31,566 nt of DNA from assembly GCA_002348905.1 (NCBI GenBank), contig DEBW01000151.1, positions 1 through 31,566 of the forward strand, given 5' to 3'. Below are positions 7,796 to 17,245 of this stretch, one piece after another. A model generated the notes under the pieces. That model searched no databases. It was not told the DNA's origin and was given only the letters and a program-made list of their open reading frames with translations. The DNA comes from Ruminococcus flavefaciens (GTDB taxonomy: Bacteria; Bacillota; Clostridia; Oscillospirales; Ruminococcaceae). The stretch's first letter is position 1; each line of letters starts with the position of its first letter. A program made the translations under genes and the position numbers.

Positions 7796-8107
7796 ATGTA
7801 TAAGAATATGTTACCCATAGGATCCGTTGTGTTATTGAAGGGCGGAAATAAGCGCGTGATGATAACAGGTAGAATCCTGACAAAAGCAGGAGAAGAAAAA
7901 ATTTATGATTACTCTGCTTGCTACTATCCAGAAGGGATAGGTGCAACTGATGGTACATTTTTCTTTGATAGAGATGCTATTGCCAGATTATACTTTGTAG
8001 GGTTTCAGGATGAAGAAGAACTTAATCTTAAGAAAGAAATTCTTGACAAGCTTGGTAACCTTGAAGTAAGAGATGGTGAGATAGTTCCCATTAATTCAGC
8101 GGAGTAA
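7796..8107 (+). CDS. DUF4176 protein, Lcp-type effector chaperone
   Basis: I choose ATG 7796 (103 residues) because AGGAGG lies seven bases upstream. An earlier in-frame ATG at 7730 overlaps the preceding gene. The sequence MLPIGSVVLLKGGNKRVMITGR followed by YDYSACYYPEGIG and FFFDRDAI is diagnostic of DUF4176. Members of this family occur in Gram-positive T7SS loci, where Lcp proteins bind LXG toxins before export. The position right after an effector gene and before another accessory gene fits that job. Confidence 0.85.
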   Translation: MYKNMLPIGSVVLLKGGNKRVMITGRILTKAGEEKIYDYSACYYPEGIGATDGTFFFDRDAIARLYFVGFQDEEELNLKKEILDKLGNLEVRDGEIVPINSAE

Positions 8108-8111
8108 GAAG

Positions 8112-8741
8112 ATGATAATAAATATAAAGCAGAACACAAAAGAGTTATTTGAAGCGGTATTTACTATTGAGTCCGAGTCCGTAATAATAGGCGATATGAA
8201 AGTGGTTGGCAAACTTGGTCATATGGAAGGAACCTGGAGTATTAATTATGCTGGTTCTGTAATCAAAATGATGTACGGAAAAAAGAATTTGCCGAAAGGC
8301 GATAAACCATTTAGACCATATGATATATATGTGGATGATAGAGCAATGGGAACTGTATATCAAACAGATGTCAAGGAGGGTGGACTATTCTCAAAGTACT
8401 CTGTGCATAAGGTGTATTTTAATGGAGAATATTATACTTTGTACCCAATTTGTTTTGGCGATGAAGGCGCCAAAAGCCCATTATTCTATCAAGGCAAGCA
8501 AGTGGCAGAGATTCATAAGCCCAGCGAGGTATATAATGAGTTACATGAATACTGTGTTTATGTAACTGAGCATCAACATGATCTAGTAAGTGTATTGCTA
8601 TGCTGTTATTCTTATGTAATGGGATTCTTCAAACCAGGTGAAAAGCCAACTATGAGCGTAAGAAAAATCAGTTTTACTGATACCAACAAGTATTTGCTTG
8701 CAAAATATAATCCTGAGTTCATGCTGAATTTTAGGAAATAG
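8112..8741 (+). CDS. Unrecognised T7SS-island protein
   Basis: The 209-residue protein starts four bases after the DUF4176 stop, so the two are probably co-translated. It looks like a compact beta-rich domain: strands around ELFEAVFTIES, GTWSINYAGSVIKMMYG and KYSVHKVYFNGEYYTLYP. A hydrophobic C-terminal helix follows at about 155-175 (LVSVLLCCYSYVMGFF), preceded by HQHD. That layout recalls tubby/LURP-one-like proteins, in which a beta barrel wraps a hydrophobic helix, but I cannot confirm it. It has no signal peptide. It could be an immunity or chaperone protein for the repeat-rich effector upstream. Confidence 0.5.
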   Translation: MIINIKQNTKELFEAVFTIESESVIIGDMKVVGKLGHMEGTWSINYAGSVIKMMYGKKNLPKGDKPFRPYDIYVDDRAMGTVYQTDVKEGGLFSKYSVHKVYFNGEYYTLYPICFGDEGAKSPLFYQGKQVAEIHKPSEVYNELHEYCVYVTEHQHDLVSVLLCCYSYVMGFFKPGEKPTMSVRKISFTDTNKYLLAKYNPEFMLNFRK

Positions 8742-8768
8742 CTGTAGATATATGCGAGGTGATTAAAA

Positions 8769-10355
8769 ATGAATCAAGAAAACTACATTGATGCCATGAT
8801 CAATGCGGAAGCAGCGTTTTCAAACAAGAATTACGCTCTTGCATTAGAATGGTTTCGCAAAGCTCTTGAAGAAAGTCCTGATGACTTACAAGCATTGTCC
8901 AGAGCTGGAACAGTATGTGTTCCTTTGGACAAGTACGACGAATCGCTTGAATATTTTAAGAAAGCGATGGAACTGAATCCTGAAAACGGAGATAATGCCT
9001 TTAATCTGGGTAATGCATACTTCTTTCACGGCGATTATGGGAAGGCACTCGAATTGTATGCAGAAGCAGAAATGAAGGGATGTAGTGAAGAGGCAAAACC
9101 GCGCTTGTACTATCAGATGGCCTTATTGTGCAGTATAAGACATGATGTAAAAGCAGCACTCACAAACTTTCAGAAGTATGAGGATACTGATAAAAGCGGG
9201 ATAGCTGCTATAAATCCGGATGTTATTTCAGAGAAGATTAAACTCTATATGATGGCAGAAGATTATGACAATGCTGCAAAATGCGCAGTACAGTGGGTCA
9301 CTGTAGCACCAACTGAACTCAGAAGCTATATGGTCTATTTTAGTATCCTCATGGCGAAGCGTGATTACGATGCAGCTGAGAAAGTAATTAGTGATGCTGA
9401 AAAGTACGCCGAGCTTGATGATAACACCCGATTTACATTAAAGACTGAGAGAGTGAGCCTTTTGATTGCAAAATCCGATGCCGATTCTGCAATCGCTGCA
9501 TCTCATTTGCAGAAAGCTTATGATTTAGTAAATTCCATTATCGAAAATGCTCCGATCCAGCAGAAGAATGAATTGACTCTCACTTTAGCAGAGATTTGCA
9601 TGAAAATGGCTCGCTATCAAGAAGCGATAGATACTGCAAGTTCACTGCTTCCTACCGACGAGGTAAAGCAATTTGATATACAGCATAGTGAACCAGTATA
9701 TGAAGGACTTGATGAAGCTGAGATTGAAGCAATGGTTGAAGAAGATATGCAGTCTATCGATGAAAAAATAGCTTCTGGTGAGATCGATGAAAATGCAGGC
9801 GAATATGCAGAAGTATACTACGATGAAGATGGTAATCCGGTTCGTGAGTATCCAGAAGGAATGTTTGATAATGCGACTGAACCTGTACAAACGGAAAGTC
9901 AATCTGCAGAACAGCCTTTACAAGGTGTAACGGAACCGCCTAAAGCCGACTATTATGACAGGTTGTATTTTATCCTTTTGTCGTGCTATGCTGCAATCGA
10001 GGATTATACAAATGCGCATAAATTTGGAGGCCTTCTGAAACACAGCGAGAATATTTACTATTCATATTTTGGCAGATATACTGAAGCCTTCTCTGTGAAG
10101 AAGCTTTCCGAGATTTCCACAGGCTTCACTAAAGAAAACGCTGAAAAAGCATATGCTGAGACAATCTCGTTCTTTAGAAGCAAAATGCTTCAGAACCCTA
10201 ATAATAATTTTGCTGTGATCTTCCGTGCAAGAATGTACGCTGAAAGCGGAAAGTTTGTTAAGGCGGAGGAAATGGCTAATTTGCTTGCATTGGATGAGAA
10301 GGAAGCTGTATTGTCGTACATTGATGAATGCAGAAAGGAGTATCAGAGTATGTAG
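8769..10355 (+). CDS. Tetratricopeptide-repeat protein
   Basis: The 528-residue cytoplasmic protein starts at ATG 8769 behind CGAGGTG. At least three clear TPRs lie at residues about 5-110 (for example ALEWFRKALEESPDD, YDESLEYFKKAMELNPENGDNAFNLGNAY). More divergent helical pairs follow to about 300 and resume at about 395-525. An acidic, Glu/Asp-rich insert (about 310-390) interrupts them, with EEDMQSIDEKIASGEIDENAGEYAE broken here into its parts: EEDMQSIDEK then IASGEIDENAGEYAE. There is no membrane segment. TPR proteins are protein-binding scaffolds. Its location between the effector island and the first WXG100 genes suggests a substrate-handling or assembly role, which is inference. Confidence 0.75.
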   Translation: MNQENYIDAMINAEAAFSNKNYALALEWFRKALEESPDDLQALSRAGTVCVPLDKYDESLEYFKKAMELNPENGDNAFNLGNAYFFHGDYGKALELYAEAEMKGCSEEAKPRLYYQMALLCSIRHDVKAALTNFQKYEDTDKSGIAAINPDVISEKIKLYMMAEDYDNAAKCAVQWVTVAPTELRSYMVYFSILMAKRDYDAAEKVISDAEKYAELDDNTRFTLKTERVSLLIAKSDADSAIAASHLQKAYDLVNSIIENAPIQQKNELTLTLAEICMKMARYQEAIDTASSLLPTDEVKQFDIQHSEPVYEGLDEAEIEAMVEEDMQSIDEKIASGEIDENAGEYAEVYYDEDGNPVREYPEGMFDNATEPVQTESQSAEQPLQGVTEPPKADYYDRLYFILLSCYAAIEDYTNAHKFGGLLKHSENIYYSYFGRYTEAFSVKKLSEISTGFTKENAEKAYAETISFFRSKMLQNPNNNFAVIFRARMYAESGKFVKAEEMANLLALDEKEAVLSYIDECRKEYQSM

Positions 10356-10386
10356 AATGAAATAACAATTCAGAGGAGGTGGTTAT

Positions 10387-10716
10387 ATGGATTGGCTGGG
10401 TGAAACGAATGACATAATTCTGGATGATGCGGCTTTTGATAAGGCGATTGCTGATTTCGCAGATCTCGCAGTGCAGCTTCAAAGCCTTCGTGATGATGTT
10501 GAGGGTCTGCTTGGAGAGCTAAAGAGCGGATTTGATACTCCTGCTGGAAGGAAGTTTATCAAGTCATGTGAAAGCAATCTTCTACTGCCGTTGGACAGAC
10601 AGAAACTTGTCATTGATCACATCTCGTCAACGCTGAGTGAGGTGAAAGGGTCATATTCCACTGTATTCACGGAATACGAGAACCTTAACACAGCGATCCA
10701 ATCATACCAAGCATAA
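10387..10716 (+). CDS. WXG100-like protein lacking the WxG turn
   Basis: The 109-residue protein is predicted as two helices joined by a turn, as in the ESAT-6/WXG100 family. Where the family has WxG it has FDTPAGRKF (residues about 48-56), conserving the Gly-x-x-Phe spacing after the turn. The second helix is followed by YSTVFTEYENL. GAGGAGGTGG precedes ATG 10387. It opens a group of three small WXG100-like genes and probably pairs with one of its neighbours as an exported helical dimer. Confidence 0.7.
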   Translation: MDWLGETNDIILDDAAFDKAIADFADLAVQLQSLRDDVEGLLGELKSGFDTPAGRKFIKSCESNLLLPLDRQKLVIDHISSTLSEVKGSYSTVFTEYENLNTAIQSYQA

Positions 10717-10767
10717 GCCGGCATATCATGGCAATGCACATTTTATTAACCGAAAGGAGAAATTACT

Positions 10768-11109
10768 ATGTCCACAATTCTTTCAAGTGCAATCGTAGAC
10801 AGCGCTAAGGGCAGCGTTGATACATACATTGCCTCAATCGGTACCCTTAATGGTCAGCTGGAGGGTATCATCAACACTCTGACAGGCAGCAACTTCGTTG
10901 GCGATGCCTCTCTCGGTTACAAGGATTTCTACACTAATAAGGTCCTTCCCGCAATCACTGAGAACCTCACCGAGCAGAGCACCTCTCTTACCGCCAGCAT
11001 CAAGTCTATGCTCGATAACATCCAGCAGCAGCTTCTCAATACCGTTGATCCTCAGCTTGGTGACAACAACAGAAACCAGGGCGGATCCGGCAACACCGCT
11101 ACAGCGTAA
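10768..11109 (+). CDS. WXG100-like protein with Asn/Gly-rich tail
   Basis: The 113-residue helical hairpin has SNFVGDASLGYKDFY (residues about 40-54) at the position of the WxG turn, with Phe in place of Trp. The C-terminus is disordered and reads LGDNNRNQGGSG, matching the tail of the WXG100 protein at 18809. AAAGGAGAAA precedes ATG 10768. Codon use is noticeably richer in C-ending codons than that of the surrounding genes (many ACC, ATC, CTC), a sign of high expression. Family knowledge suggests a secreted component or substrate adaptor of the T7SS. Confidence 0.75.
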   Translation: MSTILSSAIVDSAKGSVDTYIASIGTLNGQLEGIINTLTGSNFVGDASLGYKDFYTNKVLPAITENLTEQSTSLTASIKSMLDNIQQQLLNTVDPQLGDNNRNQGGSGNTATA

Positions 11110-11125
11110 ATAGGAGGAAATAACA

Positions 11126-11431
11126 ATGGCTGATATTGTTTTTAAGTCAACAGAAATGGCACAGGCTGCAGCAGATATCGATGATCTTGCAACACAGTAC
11201 AAGGCAGCCGCAGATACATTTGAGAGTGATTTCATCGCAGCGATTACAAACTGGGAAGGCGCAAGCAAGGACAAGATGAGCGCTTTTATCTCTGGACCTG
11301 TCAAGGAGTATATGGCCACTACCGTTCCGAAACTCCTCAACTCTCTCGCAGAGCTGCTTAGAGCAAACGCAGAGCAGATGCAGAGTGCCGATCAGCAGAT
11401 TGCTGATAATATTCCCACTTCACTTAGTTAA
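11126..11431 (+). CDS. WXG100 family protein (EsxA-like)
   Basis: The 101-residue protein is a canonical WXG100 member: helix 1, turn NWEGASKDKM (W about residue 48, G about 50), helix 2 with Ala/Leu heptads. AGGAGG lies seven bases before ATG 11126, and the gap to the preceding WXG100-like gene is 16 bases. Codon bias again suggests strong expression. It is likely exported as a dimer by the EssC machine encoded downstream. Confidence 0.88.
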   Translation: MADIVFKSTEMAQAAADIDDLATQYKAAADTFESDFIAAITNWEGASKDKMSAFISGPVKEYMATTVPKLLNSLAELLRANAEQMQSADQQIADNIPTSLS

Positions 11432-11462
11432 ACAACATCCTTACCGATAAGCGAGGCAGATT

Positions 11463-12584
11463 ATGGAAAAGAATAACATAGCTCTTTCAGATACAGAAAG
11501 AAACAAGGAATTATTTGAATATGAAATGACTGAGGTTATCCTGCAACTGAAGGGCGAATTTGCTAAGGTTAGCGGTAAGGATCTGAAGTTAGATGAAAAT
11601 CAGTTTGAGACTCCCTCGATGGAGATTCGTTCTGATATTCCTTATGTGGATATTCAGCCGATTTCAATTGCATCAATAGAAGCGGATACAACTGTTTCTG
11701 GCGAGACTTTCACAATTCCGGAAGTAGTAGTTGAAAACAGTAAAATTGACTGTCCGACAGTTCCGGCTCCGGTGGTTGCTATGCCATCTAAAGTCAAGGT
11801 TGAACAACCGGTGCTGGACTGCAAGACAGTTGATAAGGTTAAGGCGTATTCTACTATAGAAGCAAATATCGATTTGCCTGTTATTTCAGCGGTCGTTCCG
11901 AATGTTTCTGTTAAGGAGATTTCAGAAATTATAGTTTCAGATATAGGAACTCAAAGTGCAAATGTCGCAATGAAGTTACCTCGAACTGAGACTGCTGCAA
12001 ATATTGAAGTGATTAGGGTTGACATTCCAGATCTTGCTATTAATGTAAGCAAAATGAATAACAACACCGTTGCATCCGCCCCATCTATTGCTGTAGATGT
12101 GGACGTACCGGTGATTTCTGTGAATTATCCCCCGACATCAATCAAAGTTAAGCCTAATGATGTGAGTGATATAGTCGTACCCAAGATGGCTGAATTCACA
12201 GCACATGAAGTGTCTTTGGTGGGTGTGAATATTCAAACACCGAAGATACCGAAAATCAAAAAGTATAATGGTGAAACCATTATACTATCAAATCAAGAAA
12301 CAGAGCCACTTGATCTTCCTAAAATCAAGACAGCAATGTTTTCTACAACCACTGTTGACCCAGCTACTTTAGAAGTAGATGTGGTTCAGGTTCCAGATAT
12401 GTCTGCACTTCCTACTGAGGAAGTGAATATTAAGATTGAAAAACCAACAATTGATTATGAATATCCTACAGCAAAAGTTGCTGAGATTCCTCCGGTGTCT
12501 ATAATAGCAACTGAGAATTTTGATGTTCCTGCTATTCCTGATTATAAATCTGTGATTCAGGAGCTTATAGATTCTGCTGTTTAA
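11463..12584 (+). CDS. Valine/proline-rich repetitive protein of unknown function
   Basis: This 373-residue protein matches no family I know. After a short helical, charged start (about 1-35, with FEYEMTEVILQLKGEF), nearly the whole chain is made of short strands of alternating Val/Ile separated by Pro or acidic residues, such as IDLPVISAVVPNVSVKEI and VDVPVISVNYPPTSIKV. These recur about every 15-20 residues without exact repeats. It ends with a short helix (YKSVIQELIDSAV). There is no signal peptide or membrane segment. The pattern suggests an elongated beta-rich fibre. It lies 31 bases after the EsxA-like gene and 22 before the VWA gene, so it may be an exported substrate or scaffold. Confidence 0.55.
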   Translation: MEKNNIALSDTERNKELFEYEMTEVILQLKGEFAKVSGKDLKLDENQFETPSMEIRSDIPYVDIQPISIASIEADTTVSGETFTIPEVVVENSKIDCPTVPAPVVAMPSKVKVEQPVLDCKTVDKVKAYSTIEANIDLPVISAVVPNVSVKEISEIIVSDIGTQSANVAMKLPRTETAANIEVIRVDIPDLAINVSKMNNNTVASAPSIAVDVDVPVISVNYPPTSIKVKPNDVSDIVVPKMAEFTAHEVSLVGVNIQTPKIPKIKKYNGETIILSNQETEPLDLPKIKTAMFSTTTVDPATLEVDVVQVPDMSALPTEEVNIKIEKPTIDYEYPTAKVAEIPPVSIIATENFDVPAIPDYKSVIQELIDSAV

Positions 12585-12606
12585 TCTATATAATGAGTGA
12601 TGAATA

Positions 12607-14103
12607 ATGAATATTAAGAAAGCATTTATAGCTTTTATCGTGCCCATGATGCTGATAGGGCAGATGTCAATCGATGTTTCAGCTACAGCTGGAACAGAAC
12701 CGCTTCAGACGTATTTCGCATCTGATGGTAAAACACTGAAGATCTTTACCAGTGAACCATTAGCCGATAATGCGAGCATTCTGATCGGTAATGAAACATT
12801 GGAAGCAAGCGTACAGAACTCAGGCGTACAAGTAAATACTATTTTCCTTATTGATAATTCGACTTCTATGCCGTATAGCCTTAGAAATGAGGTCAAAACA
12901 GCTATCGCAGACTATGTTTCTGTAATGCCAGAGACGGAGAGCGTAAAGGTCGCTATGTTTGATACTCAGACGACAATACTTGCTGATGAGTATTCAAATG
13001 ACCGTGAATTTATCAACTACGAGTTATCTAAAGTCGACTTTAATGGTCAAGCCAGTTTAGTGTATGATGCTGTTATGAATGTTATTGACAGCAGTGATAC
13101 CAATCAAGATATTTATTATCGAACTGTATTGATAACTGATGGTGTCGATTCTATAGAAGGAACGTCCTTTGATTATCTGAGAAGCGCTATCAGTGACAAT
13201 GGCAGATACCACATCGATGTTGTTCAGGTAAGTGAAGGCTCTAAACAGGATGTAAATTTGACAGCCATATCTAATTTAGGATCTAATACTTATACGCTAT
13301 TCAACAGCGGAGTGAAATTTGATACCTTGATTCCAGAGAATGTTTCTCTTATGAAGGTAAACCTTATAAATGAAGTGACTACCGGAGAACTTAAAGGTGT
13401 CACGATAAAAAATGGAGATAGCAATATTTCTCTCGGATCTATCATGTTTCCTCAGGTAGAAATCGCTCCTCCTGAAACAACTATGGTCGAGCAGACCGCT
13501 GTAACGACTACAGAAGCAGAAGAAACAACAGAAGCTACTACATCCGAATCAACGACTGAGGCAACGGCTAATGATAAAAAGGATTCAGGCAGCTCACCTC
13601 TGTTTATTCTGTTGATCGCAATAGGTGGCTATATTCTTGTTGGTGCAGCTGTAGCCGTTTTCTTTATATTAAGGAAGAAAAAATCCTTAAACTGTAATGT
13701 CTCTGTTCAGGTAAAAAAGGATGATGAGCGTGATAAAAACGGAATCGGCATGGATGTCTGGGCGTTCCCGATCACTTCAGAATTTAGAGTGGGCAGAACG
13801 TTAGAGCCGGTATCAAGTGATAAGACACCTCTTCCTAAAAACCATCGCGCTATATGCGAAAACGCAACAAACGAAGATATTAGCAGTATTGGCAGAAATG
13901 CATTTGCTCTGACTTATGACAGTAAAACCAATACAGTAACAATAAAAAATATTGCAAAGGGTGCAATGTTCTCTGTAGAAACAGCTGGTAAAAGGGTAGA
14001 TGTCAAGAGTGGTCAGTCGGCTGTTGTGATGAATGGCAGTAAAATACTTTTGGGAAATTATACAACAGTTATTATACACAACATTACAGTAAATAATAGT
14101 TAA
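12607..14103 (+). CDS. Secreted von Willebrand A domain - TM - cytoplasmic FHA-like protein
   Basis: The 498-residue protein has a signal peptide (1-28, cleaved near VSATA). An extracellular VWA domain follows, with a MIDAS DNSTS (D83, S85, S87) and LITDGVDS (D178). A Thr/Glu-rich stalk (about 295-328), one TM helix (about 331-356) and a basic RKKK stop-transfer come next. The cytoplasmic C-terminus (about 375-495) reads as FHA-like: FRVGRT, then SIGRNAFALTYD, then VTIKNIAKGAMFSV. FHA domains bind phosphothreonine. This links an outside ligand-binding module to an inside phosphopeptide reader, next to EssC and upstream of a kinase/phosphatase pair. Confidence 0.75.
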   Translation: MNIKKAFIAFIVPMMLIGQMSIDVSATAGTEPLQTYFASDGKTLKIFTSEPLADNASILIGNETLEASVQNSGVQVNTIFLIDNSTSMPYSLRNEVKTAIADYVSVMPETESVKVAMFDTQTTILADEYSNDREFINYELSKVDFNGQASLVYDAVMNVIDSSDTNQDIYYRTVLITDGVDSIEGTSFDYLRSAISDNGRYHIDVVQVSEGSKQDVNLTAISNLGSNTYTLFNSGVKFDTLIPENVSLMKVNLINEVTTGELKGVTIKNGDSNISLGSIMFPQVEIAPPETTMVEQTAVTTTEAEETTEATTSESTTEATANDKKDSGSSPLFILLIAIGGYILVGAAVAVFFILRKKKSLNCNVSVQVKKDDERDKNGIGMDVWAFPITSEFRVGRTLEPVSSDKTPLPKNHRAICENATNEDISSIGRNAFALTYDSKTNTVTIKNIAKGAMFSVETAGKRVDVKSGQSAVVMNGSKILLGNYTTVIIHNITVNNS

Positions 14104-14122
14104 GCAAAGTTTGGGGGATAAT

Positions 14123-17100
14123 ATGGAAAGTAACAAACTGCTTATTGGTGTTCAGTTTAATGATGAACAAGGTGCAAGCATTGTTATGGAACTGATCGTG
14201 TTAAGAGATATTACCTTGAAGCAGCTTCTTGATGGTATAAAATACGGTCTTGTCAAAAAAGAAAATGGCGATGTATACCGAATTTGTGGAAACATATATG
14301 TCAACTGCATGAAAGCAGTTGATCCTGATGGCAGATTCCGCAAATTGACCTTGACTTCATACAACAATGCACTTGAGTTTGAAAAGGATGGCAAAGGTCG
14401 AATTATACTGAATTTTAATGATTTAAATAAAAAACTGTATGAGATAGGCTTTATTACATCCACCAGAATCGTCTTTGACTGCACAGAAAAATACGAAACC
14501 TATGAGGTGAATACAACTAATATCATTCCGGCATTCAATCCCAACAATCGTGCGAATACTGCTGTGATATTTCCAGAGTACAATATAAGCACAAGGCAGA
14601 TGTATCAATTTGATGATACGCCAGTTGAAATCATTCCGCCCGGGGATCCACCTCAGAAACAGAATCAAAATCTTTTCTTCACTATGCTGCCCACTGTAAT
14701 GATGCTTTCGTCTACTATCCTTGTAAGAGGATTGGTAATGAATAGTGGCGGCGGTATGGGCATGGTCGCACTTAGTGCTACGATGGGTGTAGTAACTCTT
14801 ACAACATCAGTAATAAATTATGTAAGACAGTGGCAGACATATAAGAAAAGTTTGAAGGACTGGCGTGAGCACTATCAATCATATATTGGTAAAACAATTT
14901 CAGAAATACAGCAGCGCAAAGGACTCGATGTGAAAAAATTGAGCGAACTGTATCCGGATGTAAATGATATTCTTGACAGTAATAATGTCAATCAAAGCGT
15001 TTACAGCATGTCAGCGCATATTTTCAGCAGAGCCCTTGCAGACAGGGACTTCTTATCGATTAGACTTGGAGTCTCAAATGATGTCAAGAATATGTTTGAG
15101 ATCAAGGGGGCTGGAAAAGATGTTGTATTCTCGGCAGCCAATTTTGAATATGCAAATGATGGAGTGAAACTCTTCATACCAACTGATAAGGAGTATAAGT
15201 ATACAGAGGATCAGACTTACTATCTGAGTAATCTTCCAAAGTTTATTGCTGATAAATATGAACATATGACAAATGCTCCTCTGCTTTTCTCTTTGAAGAA
15301 TTGTGGAGCTTTAGGTGTAGTATCACAAAATGTCAATGCATCTAATTTTATGATCGAGCGCATGATATTTGATCTGTGCTTTTATCAGTCACCAGATGAC
15401 CTTCAGTTTGTGATCCTTTTTCCGAGAACTGATGATCCCAATAAGATTGAAAAGAACATCAGCATTTATAAGTTTCTGCCCCATTTCAGGGAGTTATTCG
15501 CTGACCGTTCTCAGTTTGTGTTCGATTCTGAGGGGGCAAATTCTATATTCAGTATTATGCTGAATATTATGGGAGAACGAGCAAGCAGTAATTCCAGTTC
15601 AGGAAATAGTAGAATGCCACATATTGTGTTTATAGTTTATGATGAGTATGACTTGAAGGAGCACGCATTTGCGCAGTATTTACCAGAAGTTCCAGAGGAT
15701 GGAAAGCCGCATGAAAATTCTCTTGGTCTAACGTTTATATTCCCGAAGCTCTACAAAGAACATCTGCCAAAATATTGTGATTATGTAATTACGATACAAG
15801 AAAAGTATGCGGAGCTTGTACCTCATGAAAACGAAAAATTAAAGCAGCGTTTTGCATTTTCTGTTGTCGAAAATTGGGGAAGGCATCTATACAATTCATA
15901 TAAGATCTTGTCTGCACTGAGCTATGCAAAAATATCAGCCAACGGAAAGGTGCCGTCTACTGTAAGTCTGTTTGAGCTTTATGGATTATCTAAGGAACAT
16001 CTTGATATTGGTGAGTTCTGGGAAGGAAAAGACGGAAAAAGAAAATACGATGTGCAGTCATCAATCGGAGTACCGATTGGAAAAACCGACAGTGGTGTTA
16101 CCATTCTCGATCTGCACGAAAAGTATGATGGACCACATATGCTCGTAGCCGGTACAACCGGTTCTGGTAAATCAGAGACGATCATTTCCTACTTATTAGG
16201 ATTATGCTTATGTTTCCGCCCAGACGAAGTAAATCTTATGCTCGTTGACATGAAGGGCGGTGGTTTCATCAAGCGTATTGGTACACTTCCTCATGTTGTG
16301 GGCTCTGTTACTGATGTTGATGGTGATGAGAACGGCACAGGTGCGGAGTATATGCTCAAACGGTTTCTTGATGCACTTAGTTCTGAGATTCGCAGGAGAA
16401 AAATCTTGTTTAACTCTATGCACGTTGACAGCATCAATGGATACATCAAGGCTTGCCGAGATATCGAAGGGCACATCAAGAGTATAAATAATCGTCTGCG
16501 TGGTGAAAACAAGGAAGAAATGTCAGAGAAGGAAATGCAGGGTATTCGTAATCAGGCAAAGAATGATTCTCTGGCACACCTGATTCTTGTGGTTGATGAG
16601 TTTACTGAACTTAAACGATTTTCAACAGAGAATAACGATGTTGATTTCATAGGTGAGATTACAACAATTGCCCGTGTCGGAAGAAGTCTTGGGTTCCATA
16701 TTATTCTGATTTCTCAGAATATTGAAGGAGCTATAACTGATGATATCCGTGTAAACTCAAAGTCGAGACTATGTCTAAAGGTCGCAACCCGACAGGCATC
16801 AAAAGAAATGATTGGAAATGACCTTGCTGCAAGCCCTACTATGCCGGGAAATGGACGTGGTTATTTGTTAGTAGGAACTGGCTCAAAGTTTGAATATTTT
16901 CAGTCAGCGTATTCAGGTGCAACTGTTGAAGACAACATGGAAACACCAATTGAGATTGTTGAAGCAAGCAAGACAGGAGCTTATACGATTTTTTATCAGT
17001 CTGAAAAGGACAATAAGGAATACATCCAGAAAAAGAAGGAACTGGAGAAACTCGGCAAACTTGAAACGCAGCTTAACGCAATCGTAGGCGCAATTAAAAC

Positions 17101-17239
17101 CTATTATGATGCACATAGCGGTGAACATCCAGCACCTCATATTGTGTTCCAGAAACCGCTGCCGAGCAGAATGGTGCTGAAAAATGGAGTTATTTATGAA
17201 TACCAGGATGGCAAGTTTGAGCCTGTAAGGGAGGTCTGA
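14123..17239 (+). CDS. essC: EssC-like ATPase, part A (membrane region + first FtsK/SpoIIIE ATPase domain)
   Basis: I choose ATG 14123 with TTTGGGGGAT just upstream rather than TTG 14111; this gives 1038 residues. Residues 1-120 resemble a YukD/EsaB-like beta-grasp fold (strands, helix LKQLLDGIKYGL, ending KLYEIGFITSTRIVFD). Two TM helices lie at about 182-203 and 210-230. A cytoplasmic linker domain precedes an FtsK ATPase with Walker A GTTGSGKSE (from residue 677), DMKGGGF, Walker B LILVVDEF (D825, E826) and the SLGFHIILISQ motif. This is the translocation motor of T7SS. Firmicute EssC is normally one chain with three ATPase domains; here domains 2 and 3 are in the next gene, six bases downstream. 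Confidence 0.9.
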   Translation: MESNKLLIGVQFNDEQGASIVMELIVLRDITLKQLLDGIKYGLVKKENGDVYRICGNIYVNCMKAVDPDGRFRKLTLTSYNNALEFEKDGKGRIILNFNDLNKKLYEIGFITSTRIVFDCTEKYETYEVNTTNIIPAFNPNNRANTAVIFPEYNISTRQMYQFDDTPVEIIPPGDPPQKQNQNLFFTMLPTVMMLSSTILVRGLVMNSGGGMGMVALSATMGVVTLTTSVINYVRQWQTYKKSLKDWREHYQSYIGKTISEIQQRKGLDVKKLSELYPDVNDILDSNNVNQSVYSMSAHIFSRALADRDFLSIRLGVSNDVKNMFEIKGAGKDVVFSAANFEYANDGVKLFIPTDKEYKYTEDQTYYLSNLPKFIADKYEHMTNAPLLFSLKNCGALGVVSQNVNASNFMIERMIFDLCFYQSPDDLQFVILFPRTDDPNKIEKNISIYKFLPHFRELFADRSQFVFDSEGANSIFSIMLNIMGERASSNSSSGNSRMPHIVFIVYDEYDLKEHAFAQYLPEVPEDGKPHENSLGLTFIFPKLYKEHLPKYCDYVITIQEKYAELVPHENEKLKQRFAFSVVENWGRHLYNSYKILSALSYAKISANGKVPSTVSLFELYGLSKEHLDIGEFWEGKDGKRKYDVQSSIGVPIGKTDSGVTILDLHEKYDGPHMLVAGTTGSGKSETIISYLLGLCLCFRPDEVNLMLVDMKGGGFIKRIGTLPHVVGSVTDVDGDENGTGAEYMLKRFLDALSSEIRRRKILFNSMHVDSINGYIKACRDIEGHIKSINNRLRGENKEEMSEKEMQGIRNQAKNDSLAHLILVVDEFTELKRFSTENNDVDFIGEITTIARVGRSLGFHIILISQNIEGAITDDIRVNSKSRLCLKVATRQASKEMIGNDLAASPTMPGNGRGYLLVGTGSKFEYFQSAYSGATVEDNMETPIEIVEASKTGAYTIFYQSEKDNKEYIQKKKELEKLGKLETQLNAIVGAIKTYYDAHSGEHPAPHIVFQKPLPSRMVLKNGVIYEYQDGKFEPVREV

Positions 17240-17245
17240 TAGATT

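Noticed and set aside
10834..11340. 168-codon minus-strand reading frame across two WXG100 genes
   Set aside because: Spans two well-supported small genes and their ribosome binding site on the other strand; caused by their codon bias.
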